Source: JACKAQ01 sp020634975 [NCBI: Calditrichia bacterium]
Lineage (GTDB): Bacteria; Calditrichota; Calditrichia; RBG-13-44-9
Direction: 5' to 3'
Assembly: GCA_020634975.1 (NCBI GenBank)
Contig: JACKAQ010000001.1
Location: 2,046,001 to 2,110,000 of the forward strand
Length of the DNA: 64,000 nt
Positions 7,885-15,224 of the stretch are shown one piece after another. The notes beneath the pieces are model-generated. The model had not been told where the DNA came from. It made no database searches and saw only the letters and a program-made list of their open reading frames with translations. Positions within the stretch are counted from its first letter, which is position 1. Each line of letters starts with the position of its first letter. The position numbers and the translations under genes were made by a program.

Positions 7885-8676
7885 ATGAAAGCAGTTGTCA
7901 CGGGTGCAAGCGGAACTGTTGGTCGTGCATTGGTAGCTTATCTCACATCAAAAAACGTACAGGTTATTGCGTGGGATCGGAACCAAACGTCTATAGAAGA
8001 TTATTCTATAATGGAAACATTTTTGAGCGAAGTATCGCCGGATGTCGTGTATCACCTTGCTGTGCCATCGAAAAGCAGCGGCATCGAAAACGAGGCGTGG
8101 CTGGTCAACTATCATTGGAGCAGCGAAATCGCCTGGATTACCCGGATTCTCAGCATCAAATTTGTGTATGTCAGCACGGTGATGGTGTTTTCCAATGATC
8201 ACAACGGTCCGTTTACGGTCGATTCCATGCCGGATGCGCCCAGCGGTTACGGTTACGACAAACGTATTGCGGAAAAACGGGTGTTCCACCAAAATCCGGA
8301 TGCCTTTGTGGTGCGGCTCGGCTGGCAAATTGGCGATGCACCGGGCAGCAACAACATGATCGATTATTTCACAAAGCAAATGAAATTACACGGTGAAGTT
8401 CGCGCCAGCAAAAAATGGCTGCCATCTTGCTCGTTTTTAAGCGATACGGCAATCGCACTCGGCGAAATCACCACCGAAACAAATGGATTGTATTTGATCA
8501 ACTCAAATTACCGCTGGAATTATTTTCAGATTGCCAGCGCACTGAACGAGCGCCATGGCAATTTGTGGAAAATTACCGCAACCGATGATTTCGATTACGA
8601 TCAGCGAATGGTTGATGCGCGGGTAAAATTACCCAAGCTGGAAGAATCTTTGCCAGAATTAAACCATTATGAATAA
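7885..8676 (+). CDS. NAD(P)-dependent sugar-nucleotide epimerase/reductase (RmlD-like extended SDR)
   Basis: 263 residues. The nucleotide-binding GASGTVG is at residues 8-14 and the catalytic tyrosine and lysine occur as YGYDKRIAEK near residue 128, with STVMVF before it holding the serine or threonine of the triad. Overall likeness is to dTDP-4-dehydrorhamnose reductase-type proteins acting on nucleotide sugars, but the substrate is not readable. It is slightly shorter than a typical epimerase. A GAGGTG before the ATG supports the start. Neighbours give no pathway, since no rml genes are present in the window. Confidence 0.78.
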   Translation: MKAVVTGASGTVGRALVAYLTSKNVQVIAWDRNQTSIEDYSIMETFLSEVSPDVVYHLAVPSKSSGIENEAWLVNYHWSSEIAWITRILSIKFVYVSTVMVFSNDHNGPFTVDSMPDAPSGYGYDKRIAEKRVFHQNPDAFVVRLGWQIGDAPGSNNMIDYFTKQMKLHGEVRASKKWLPSCSFLSDTAIALGEITTETNGLYLINSNYRWNYFQIASALNERHGNLWKITATDDFDYDQRMVDARVKLPKLEESLPELNHYE

Positions 8677-8736
8677 TGTAGTTAGAAAAAGAAAATCGGT
8701 TGTCTGTACAGTCTGCTGAAAACCAAAAATTTGTAG

Positions 8737-8756
8737 GGAACGGTCGCGACCGTTCC
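8737..8756. repeat. 20-bp palindromic intergenic repeat, copy 1
   Basis: A perfect palindrome with arms GGAACGGTCG and CGACCGTTCC. The same 20 bases, with one change, occur at 53333-53352 in another gene gap. Short dispersed palindromes of this kind behave like REP or similar elements. The copy here lies 30 bases before the ABC1 kinase gene. Confidence 0.7.
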
Positions 8757-8786
8757 GAAATATGTTAAATAAACGAAAGCATTTTG

Positions 8787-10133
8787 ATGGATGAATTTCC
8801 CTCCGGCAAACTGGAGCGCGGCAAAATTTTTGCCAAAACCGGGCTGAAAGTCGGCTCTAATTACGCCAAATATTTTGTTCGCAAAGCCATTTCCGGCGAA
8901 GACGCCGCCCGAAAACAACAGCTCAATCAAAATAATGCGCAGGATGTGTTCAAGGAATTTACCAAATTGCGCGGCACCGCGCTAAAACTGGCGCAATCCA
9001 TGAGCATGGACACCGGCATTTTACCAGATGAATTTATCGACGTGATGAGCAACGCCCAATATCGCGTGCCGCCGATCAACCGGGCGCTGGTTCGGGCAAT
9101 TATCAAACAGGAATTGGGCAAATATCCCGAAATGCTGTTCAGTAAATTTGGTGCGGAAGCAATTGCTGCGGCGTCCATCGGTCAGGTGCATCGCGCGGAG
9201 CTGAAAGACGGGCGTGCGGTTGCCGTCAAAATCCAGTATCCCAATGTTCGCGAAACCATAAAATCCGATTTGACGATTGCCAAAGCGCTGTTCAAACGCA
9301 TCGTCCGCAGCGAAATGACCGATGCCTATTTCGAAGAAATTTACGGCAAATTGCTGGAGGAAACCGATTACCTCAACGAAGGATTGCAGATCGAGCAGTT
9401 TGCGCAACTGTCGCTGCATCCGCAGATTGTCACGCCGCGACTCATTCCGGAAATGACCACCCGCCGCGTGCTGGCGATGACCTTTCTCGATGGCGTGCAT
9501 CTCGATGAATTTTTGAAACGCCGGCCGGATGACGAAACCCGCGATCACTTCGGGCAGATTTTTTGGGAATTTTTCAACGAGCAAATTTTGCACCGCAGCG
9601 CCGTGTTATATGCGGATATCCATCCCGGCAACTTCCTTTTCCGCGACGACGGCACGTTGGGCGTCATCGATTTCGGCTGTGTAAAATCGTTCCCGCGCGA
9701 TTTTCTGGAAAAATTGCTGCTGATGTTCGACGCCAATCTCCGCGAAGATATTCCGGCAATAAAACAATTGTATTACGAAACCGAAATTCTCGATCCCGCC
9801 AACAAAGGCACCGCCAAAGAGCAGCGTACATTCGATTTTTTCTACAATCTCGGCGGGTTGATTTTGCATCCGTTTCGCGCGGAAACATTCGATTTCGGCG
9901 ATCCCGAATACAAAGCTGCGCTCAACAAATTTTTTAAAGAAGCCACCACAATGAGCGACGTTCGCGGTTCGCGACACTATATTTTTCTCAACAAAGTGGT
10001 GGTCGGGTTGTATTCGCTGCTGATGAAACTGGGTGCGACGGTGCACACCACCACCAGCCGGCAGGTGCTCAGCGAAGCTGTCGCGGAAATCCGCAAACAG
10101 GGCAGCGCCGTTTCCGAAACCGTTTCGCCGTAA
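8787..10133 (+). CDS. ABC1/UbiB-family atypical kinase
   Basis: About 448 residues. It has the full ABC1 (ADCK) motif set: KLRGTALKLAQSMS near residue 55 (the KxGQ-like helix), the alanine-rich AAASIGQVHRA in place of a normal P-loop, VAVKIQYP with the binding lysine, YADIHPGNF as catalytic loop, and GVIDFG as metal site. Family members are ATPases or kinases that support ubiquinone or other isoprenoid-lipid metabolism at the membrane. No quinone genes are adjacent, so the lipid served here is unknown. The ATG at 8787 is preferred over the TTG just before it. The gene lies between two dispersed repeats. Confidence 0.88.
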   Translation: MDEFPSGKLERGKIFAKTGLKVGSNYAKYFVRKAISGEDAARKQQLNQNNAQDVFKEFTKLRGTALKLAQSMSMDTGILPDEFIDVMSNAQYRVPPINRALVRAIIKQELGKYPEMLFSKFGAEAIAAASIGQVHRAELKDGRAVAVKIQYPNVRETIKSDLTIAKALFKRIVRSEMTDAYFEEIYGKLLEETDYLNEGLQIEQFAQLSLHPQIVTPRLIPEMTTRRVLAMTFLDGVHLDEFLKRRPDDETRDHFGQIFWEFFNEQILHRSAVLYADIHPGNFLFRDDGTLGVIDFGCVKSFPRDFLEKLLLMFDANLREDIPAIKQLYYETEILDPANKGTAKEQRTFDFFYNLGGLILHPFRAETFDFGDPEYKAALNKFFKEATTMSDVRGSRHYIFLNKVVVGLYSLLMKLGATVHTTTSRQVLSEAVAEIRKQGSAVSETVSP

Positions 10134-10186
10134 TCCCGGCGATTTTGAATCGTTAATAAATTGATGTTCGAAAATTTGGCGGGGAG

Positions 10187-10206
10187 ATTCCTGCATTCGC
10201 AGGAAT
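10187..10206. repeat. Dispersed hairpin repeat (ATTCCTGC/GCAGGAAT), copy 1
   Basis: Arms of 8 bp around a 4-base loop. Read on the opposite strand, the surrounding 28 or so bases match the copy at 27265-27284 almost exactly, including the flanking GTC and CCCC. It lies between the ABC1 kinase gene and the next gene. Confidence 0.7.
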
Positions 10207-10256
10207 GACAAAAAAAAGCTGTCACCCCTGCATTAATTTCTGAGTTTTACGGCAAA

Positions 10257-11042
10257 ATGAACGACTTCCTCCAAATATACCTGCAAGCCGCCGCGCTGAT
10301 TGCTGTCGCAGTAACCGCGCTGTGGTTGCTCAGTTTGCGGCTGAAAAACGCGTCCATCGCAGATGTGTTTTGGGGCAGCGGATTTGTGATGTGCTGCTGG
10401 TTTTATTTTCTGCAAACGCCGGACGGCGCGCCGCTGCGCAAATGGCTCATCTGTGCGCTGGTGACCATTTGGGGATTGCGGCTGTCGATCTACATTTTTT
10501 CGCGAAACGCCGGCAAACCGGAAGATTACCGCTACGCCAAATGGCGTGAAGAAAACGGCAACAATTGGTGGTGGCGCAGTTTTTTCAAAGTGTTTTTGCT
10601 GCAGGGATTTTTGATGTGGCTGATTTCCGCGCCGTTGCTGGCAGCGCAAATCAGCGCAACACCGGCACAATTGATCTGGCTGGATGTTCTCGCAGCGATT
10701 ATTTGGCTGACCGGATTTTTTTTCGAAACGGTGGGCGACTGGCAACTGGCGAAATTCAAATCGCAGCCGGAAAATCGCGGTAAACTGATGACATCCGGCG
10801 TTTGGCGATACACCCGTCACCCAAATTATTTTGGCGATACGGCACAGTGGTGGGGATTTTTCGGATTTGCGTTGGCTGCGGGCGGCTGGTGGAGCGTTTT
10901 CAGCCCCGTGCTGATGACCTGGCTGATTGTAAAAATCTCCGGTGTGGCGATGCTGGAAAGCAATTTGCGCGAAACTAAACCCGGCTTCGCCGAATACGTT
11001 CGCCGGACAAATGCGTTTATTCCGTGGTTTCCGAAACAATAA
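10257..11042 (+). CDS. DUF1295 membrane protein (steroid 5-alpha-reductase/isoprenylcysteine methyltransferase superfamily)
   Basis: 261 residues with about six or seven hydrophobic segments spread over the whole length. The conserved end GVWRYTRHPNYFGDTAQWWGFF (residues about 180-200) is the DUF1295 hallmark, related to the cofactor-binding part of integral membrane reductases and methyltransferases. The actual substrate is unknown; the family is often linked to lipid or fatty-alcohol changes. No clear ribosome-binding site is seen. The gene converges on the CHAT gene with a gap of 31 bp. Confidence 0.8.
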   Translation: MNDFLQIYLQAAALIAVAVTALWLLSLRLKNASIADVFWGSGFVMCCWFYFLQTPDGAPLRKWLICALVTIWGLRLSIYIFSRNAGKPEDYRYAKWREENGNNWWWRSFFKVFLLQGFLMWLISAPLLAAQISATPAQLIWLDVLAAIIWLTGFFFETVGDWQLAKFKSQPENRGKLMTSGVWRYTRHPNYFGDTAQWWGFFGFALAAGGWWSVFSPVLMTWLIVKISGVAMLESNLRETKPGFAEYVRRTNAFIPWFPKQ

Positions 11043-11073
11043 AACAGCGGAGCAATCGCGACTGTTCTAAAAA

Positions 11074-14000
11074 TTATTGGATTTTTCTTCTGAACAAATG
11101 CCATCCTGCGACGATCAAAACCAATCCCGCAACAATTGCCACCCACACCGGAAAGCCGCTGCCGGCTGCCGCGCCCGGATCGCCATACAACGCAAACGCC
11201 GCCCAATACAGCGGATGCTGGTAATACACCCCGTTTTCCATTGTCGGTTGATTGAGAATATCGCGCTGGGCGAGGGTTAGCGCGTCGGTTTTGGTGCGTT
11301 TTTTATTGAGAAAATTGGCGTAAAAATCCGGCATCAGCTGTGCGGAAAAATAATCATCCACTTTCCAGAGCGTCATCAAAACGGAGTTGGCGCCGGCGTT
11401 CAAAAACAATCGGGGCATCCCCAAAACGCCTTCTCCGGCAACCCGTTTGCCCTCGCCGGTTTCGCAGGCGCTGAGCGTTACCAAATCTGATTTTAACTTA
11501 AGCTCAGATATTTCGTAGCCTAAAAGCAATCCATCATCAACGGTATCGCTTTCCGAGAATGCAAAAACCAGCCCGGAAAATGCCTCGAAAGTGGGATTCA
11601 CAAACCCGTGCGAGGCAACATGCAAAACGGAATAATCCGGTGCGCTGGTGATAAATTGTTGTTTGGTTGCCGCATCGAGCGTAAAAATTTCGGTTTTCGG
11701 ATAAATATTTTTGATGCGCTCCACCTCCTGTTGCGAATACGGCAGCGGCGGAAAATACCAGTTTTCATTTTGGCGAAGACGGCTTTCGTTTTGCGCGGAA
11801 AGGATTTTGTAATTGAACGGATCGGCGAATGCCAGCACTGCCGGTTTCGCCGGCGGCGTAAATACCTGCCGGTTCAAAAATCCCGGCGACGGAATGTAAG
11901 TAAAGCTGTAGCGATGCTGCAAAAAATTTGCGGCGTATTCCGGAAAATCTACCGGCGTGTATGTGTGCTGAGGCGGTTTTTGGTTGAGCAGCAATCCAAA
12001 CGGCAGGTTGGCGATAGCCAAATCCGGCACAATCACTAATTTTTCCGGCAACTTTATCTGCGCTTCTATGGGCTCGATGAGCATCTGATACAACCGGAAC
12101 GCGACCGCCGCACGGAACGGTGTGGACTGAATGGAGCCGGTTTCCACCCCGTGAAAGGGATTGAGCAGATCGCTAATCGCGGATTCGATGTCATTTTTTG
12201 TGGCATTGAGCGGCACAACCTGATGCGTACTGCCAGAAAGCAGCATCGCAAACGCCGTTTTATCCGAGATGTGATACAGCAACATCGCGCCGTTCAACTC
12301 CCGCAAACGATCCTGAAGTTTGGTAATATTGCGGATAGACACGCTGTTCTGCGCCAATTGTGGGGAATTATCTACCAAATCCATCAAATTGAGTTGCTGC
12401 CCGAGCAGCGAATAGCGGGCAATTTCGGTTTCGGCGAGCAGATCGTCCCAGCCTTCGCGATGTTCCGGCTGCATGGCCTTTTCGCGGAGGCGGCGCTGCT
12501 TTTGCTGAAGCTGCGCACACATTTCGCGGTAAATGCGGTGCAGGCTGTCCGGCGGTGCTGCATCGCGATTGGCAAACGTTTTTCGCACATCCCAATATTT
12601 CAGCGATCGCCCGAGCGAAAATTCTTTGTAAAAATAGAGGCTGTCCAAATCGCTTTCCGTACCGGTTTGCAAATATTGCAAATAATAGCTATCGACCAAA
12701 CGGGTGTACGCCTCGGACACAATATCGAAATGCCCGATGCGCAATTCTTCCACTTTGATTCTGCGATTCACCTTTTCCGCAATTTGCACAGCCCGGCGAT
12801 ATTCGCGAATGGCGGCGGACAGATCGTTTTGCGCACGCAGTGCATCGCCGATGCCGCAAAGCGCCGAAATTCTCAGCGAATAATGCGATGAATCTGCGAT
12901 GCGATTGGCATATTCAAAATAGTGATATGCCGAATCGAGGGCATTTTTTTTCAGCGCGGTTTCGCCCAAACCGCAGGCGCTCCAACCGATGTATGAATTG
13001 TATTTGCTCGATTCCGCCAGTTTCAACGCACTCCGATAGTGTTCCTCCGCCAAATCTTCCTGATGTTGACGTTTGTAAATATTCGCGATTAAATAATGCC
13101 AATATGCGCGATGGCGCTCGCTGGTTGTTGCATCCAGCACGGATTGGTATGCGGAAATAGCAGATTCGTAATCGCCCCGGGCTTCCGCGAGCGTGCCCAA
13201 ACCGCCGTTAATTCTGGGCAAATAGCTATCAATGCCAAAGGCGTTGGCATTTTCACGGGATGCCTCGTAGGCTTTTTTCGCCAGTTCGTGCAATTGCAAA
13301 TAGCTGTACGTATCCCCAAATTCCAACAAAATGCTGACCATTCCGCGAAAATAATGGGCATCCTGCGCCGCATGTTGGGCTTTGTCCAGCATGCGCAGTG
13401 TCTCATCAAATCGCGATTCGTCCAGCCGGATTTCGCCCAATCGCTGATACCAGAAATAGCAATACAGCGGTTCTTTCAATTTTTCGGCGATGTCCAGCGC
13501 CTGCGTATAAAATGCGGCGGCAGATTTCAGATCGTTCATAAATCGCAGGGCGTGGCCTTTATTGCCAAGAATGCGTTGCTGTAACCCGAAATCGCCGAGT
13601 TTTTTGGCGATCACCAGCGCCGAATCATACAGCACGACTGCTTCTTCCATGCGATTCTGTGATAAATAATTGGTGGCGCGTTTTTCCAAAACTGCTGCAA
13701 TCTGATATTCATTTTTCTGGTTCGTTAATGAATGGAGAAGCTCCTGCCACAGCGAATCCGCGCGGTTTCGCTGTCTTGCCATCTCAAAAGAATGCCCGTA
13801 TCGTTTGAATAATTCTAACGGTAAAGTATTGTTTTTATATACATTTGCGAGATTGGAAATCACCGTTTTGTAATTTCCTTCGTGATAAGCGGCGAGCGAG
13901 CGGACAAACAGTAGATCGGTTTTCGAAGAAAAATAGGGTGCGAAAATATGCTGCGAAATAGCATGTTCCGGAAAGCGCTGGTTGAATGCGAATATATCAT

Positions 14001-14424
14001 CGATCAGCCCCCACGATGGCTGCCCGGCATCCAACGCCCGCCGGAAAGCCTGCGCCGTAATTTGGGGATCATGCCCGTGCTGATACAAATTTGCCAGCGT
14101 TTGAGCAGCAAAATTGTCATCAGGTTGTTGCCGGATGCGCCGCTGAAAAAATTGCTCTGCGTGATCGAGGCTGTCCAGCATCAGATAACGTTGCAGCAGC
14201 AGATCGTAAAAAAAAGGCGGTGCAATATTGCGCGAGATGGTTTGTTCGAGAGAATCCGCCTGAATTTTCAGCGAGCGGGATTGAATGGCTTCCAGCCATT
14301 GGAAAGGATTTTCGATGAGATGTTGCGCCGGTAAACTGTTACCGGAAAACAGCAACACCACGAAAAAAATTGGCAGAAGTTCGAAAAATCTATTTTGGTA
14401 ACGATTCAAAACGATAGCAATCAT
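11074..14424 (-). CDS. Exported TPR-CHAT domain protein, peptidase-like
   Basis: 1116 residues. N-terminal signal-like segment (about residues 14-34, ending LPAQ), then many TPR units from about 90 to 600, a linker helix region, and a C-terminal CHAT domain (about 760-1075). The CHAT catalytic pair is present: His in HVASHG near 937 and Cys in LSACETG near 985. A single membrane segment near 1092-1110 is followed by RRK, which predicts that the TPR and CHAT parts face the periplasm and the tail faces the cytoplasm. CHAT proteins are caspase-like (clan CD) cysteine peptidases or degraded relatives. The target here is unknown; two tiny membrane-protein genes lie directly upstream on the same strand. 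Confidence 0.87.
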   Translation of the reverse strand: MIAIVLNRYQNRFFELLPIFFVVLLFSGNSLPAQHLIENPFQWLEAIQSRSLKIQADSLEQTISRNIAPPFFYDLLLQRYLMLDSLDHAEQFFQRRIRQQPDDNFAAQTLANLYQHGHDPQITAQAFRRALDAGQPSWGLIDDIFAFNQRFPEHAISQHIFAPYFSSKTDLLFVRSLAAYHEGNYKTVISNLANVYKNNTLPLELFKRYGHSFEMARQRNRADSLWQELLHSLTNQKNEYQIAAVLEKRATNYLSQNRMEEAVVLYDSALVIAKKLGDFGLQQRILGNKGHALRFMNDLKSAAAFYTQALDIAEKLKEPLYCYFWYQRLGEIRLDESRFDETLRMLDKAQHAAQDAHYFRGMVSILLEFGDTYSYLQLHELAKKAYEASRENANAFGIDSYLPRINGGLGTLAEARGDYESAISAYQSVLDATTSERHRAYWHYLIANIYKRQHQEDLAEEHYRSALKLAESSKYNSYIGWSACGLGETALKKNALDSAYHYFEYANRIADSSHYSLRISALCGIGDALRAQNDLSAAIREYRRAVQIAEKVNRRIKVEELRIGHFDIVSEAYTRLVDSYYLQYLQTGTESDLDSLYFYKEFSLGRSLKYWDVRKTFANRDAAPPDSLHRIYREMCAQLQQKQRRLREKAMQPEHREGWDDLLAETEIARYSLLGQQLNLMDLVDNSPQLAQNSVSIRNITKLQDRLRELNGAMLLYHISDKTAFAMLLSGSTHQVVPLNATKNDIESAISDLLNPFHGVETGSIQSTPFRAAVAFRLYQMLIEPIEAQIKLPEKLVIVPDLAIANLPFGLLLNQKPPQHTYTPVDFPEYAANFLQHRYSFTYIPSPGFLNRQVFTPPAKPAVLAFADPFNYKILSAQNESRLRQNENWYFPPLPYSQQEVERIKNIYPKTEIFTLDAATKQQFITSAPDYSVLHVASHGFVNPTFEAFSGLVFAFSESDTVDDGLLLGYEISELKLKSDLVTLSACETGEGKRVAGEGVLGMPRLFLNAGANSVLMTLWKVDDYFSAQLMPDFYANFLNKKRTKTDALTLAQRDILNQPTMENGVYYQHPLYWAAFALYGDPGAAAGSGFPVWVAIVAGLVLIVAGWHLFRRKIQ

Positions 14425-14426
14425 AA

Positions 14427-14479
14427 TAAAAAACCGGCGATGATAAGTTATATTAAAATATTAAATTAACATCGCCGGT
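14427..14479 (-). terminator. Terminator or attenuator hairpin just before the CHAT gene
   Basis: On the minus strand ACCGGCGATG (14479-14470) pairs perfectly with CATCGCCGGT (14442-14433) and six T follow, ending two bases before the CHAT start codon region. The 27-base loop is nearly all A and T. It has the form of an intrinsic terminator for the small genes upstream, or of an attenuator that decides whether the CHAT gene is read. Confidence 0.65.
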
Positions 14480-14558
14480 GAATAAATCAAACATGATAAT
14501 CGGTAGAAAAAAAATCCGAAACAATAACCTGGAATAACTACTCCCGACAGCGTTATGC

Positions 14559-14717
14559 TTAATTTTGCGGATCCTTTTCCTCTTCGGAAGGATCTTTTTC
14601 GTTTGGATCGGTGCCGGATTTTTCCGGTGGTGGCGTTTCTTCTTCCGGCGGCGGTTCGATCAGCGCAAAAACTAAATTAACACCAGCCGAAACCAGTAAT
14701 AATGTTTCCACATCCAT
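14559..14717 (-). CDS. Small membrane protein with an acidic proline-rich tail (52 aa)
   Basis: Begins ATG at 14717 behind a GGAG six bases upstream and ends at TAA 14559. The first 20 residues (MDVETLLLVSAGVNLVFALI) make one membrane segment. The rest is a polar tail rich in Pro, Glu, Lys and Asp (EPPPEEETPPPEKSG and onward). The N-terminus resembles that of the next small gene (M-D/E-x-x-T-x-L-L-L, then an Asn and a Phe), so the two may be paralogues. No known family. It lies between the CHAT gene and the second small gene on the same strand. Confidence 0.6.
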   Translation of the reverse strand: MDVETLLLVSAGVNLVFALIEPPPEEETPPPEKSGTDPNEKDPSEEEKDPQN

Positions 14718-14769
14718 AATTATCTCCTTACACACTATCGTGTATTTATGTTGAAACGTGTTATCATCG

Positions 14770-14877
14770 CTATGCTTTCAGGCTTTTGCGCTTCCTGAAA
14801 AATCGTTTATAAATAAAAATAACATTTGCGGCAACTGAAAAAATTAAAGCCAATAACAAAACAGTGCTGGTTTCCAT
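14770..14877 (-). CDS. Tiny membrane protein (35 aa)
   Basis: ATG at 14877 with an AAAAGGGG ribosome-binding-like run 6-7 bases before it; stop at 14770. The sequence starts METSTVLLLALIFSVAANV, one membrane helix, and ends in a strongly basic tail (YKRFFRKRKSLKA) that should lie in the cytoplasm. It precedes the 52-residue gene by 52 bp. Unknown function. Its start signal, composition and likeness to the neighbour make it more than a chance frame. Confidence 0.55.
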   Translation of the reverse strand: METSTVLLLALIFSVAANVIFIYKRFFRKRKSLKA

Positions 14878-14960
14878 CTTTAAACCCCTTTTGGTGGTTG
14901 CGTGTTTATTCATTAAGATGATGAAATAGCGTATCTTTTCTCAATAAATTGAAAAGATTT

Positions 14961-14990
14961 TTAGCTTCATTCGTAATCTAAGCTAATTTT
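14961..14990. terminator. Hairpin in the gap between diverging genes
   Basis: TTAGCTT (14961-14967) pairs with AAGCTAA (14980-14986), flanked by GAAAAGATTT and TTTTC, which can extend the stem. A T-run follows on the plus strand. It may end antisense transcripts or form part of a leader. Low certainty. Confidence 0.35.
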
Positions 14991-15004
14991 CCGAAACATC
15001 AAAA

Positions 15005-15051
15005 TTACGGGAGGTGATGCCTGCTATTTCGGGTTGCCCGAATGCCCGTAA
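15005..15051 (+). promoter_or_regulatory. Structured leader candidate upstream of the Asp-box protein gene
   Basis: An outer pair TTACGGG (15005-15011) and CCCGTAA (15045-15051) encloses GGAGGTGATG and an inner perfect hairpin, TTCGGG-TTG-CCCGAA (15028-15042). The element lies 174 bases before the start codon. It does not match a riboswitch class I know. A short 18-codon frame starting at the inner ATG has its GGAGG too close to be trusted. Confidence 0.35.
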
Positions 15052-15224
15052 CATTTTGGATTTTGTGACGTAACAATCCACTCGAACAGCCGCCTGAATG
15101 AATTAACGGGTTAAAAAACGCAAAAATATGGATACCGAATGGTGAGAAATATCACTCGTTTGTGGAATGGTATGCCGTTCGTAACAGCGTTAAATTGCAA
15201 CAACCAACAGGTGGAGGAAATTTT

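Noticed and set aside
11608-13584. Several plus-strand frames of 100-246 codons opposite the CHAT gene, and similar long frames opposite the RNR and E1 genes.
   Set aside because: They are shadows in GC-biased codons; the minus-strand genes have clear domains.
15016-15072. An 18-codon frame starting after GGAGGTG in the leader of the Asp-box gene.
   Set aside because: The GGAGG is only two bases from the ATG, too close for a normal start; the sequence is better seen as part of a hairpin.
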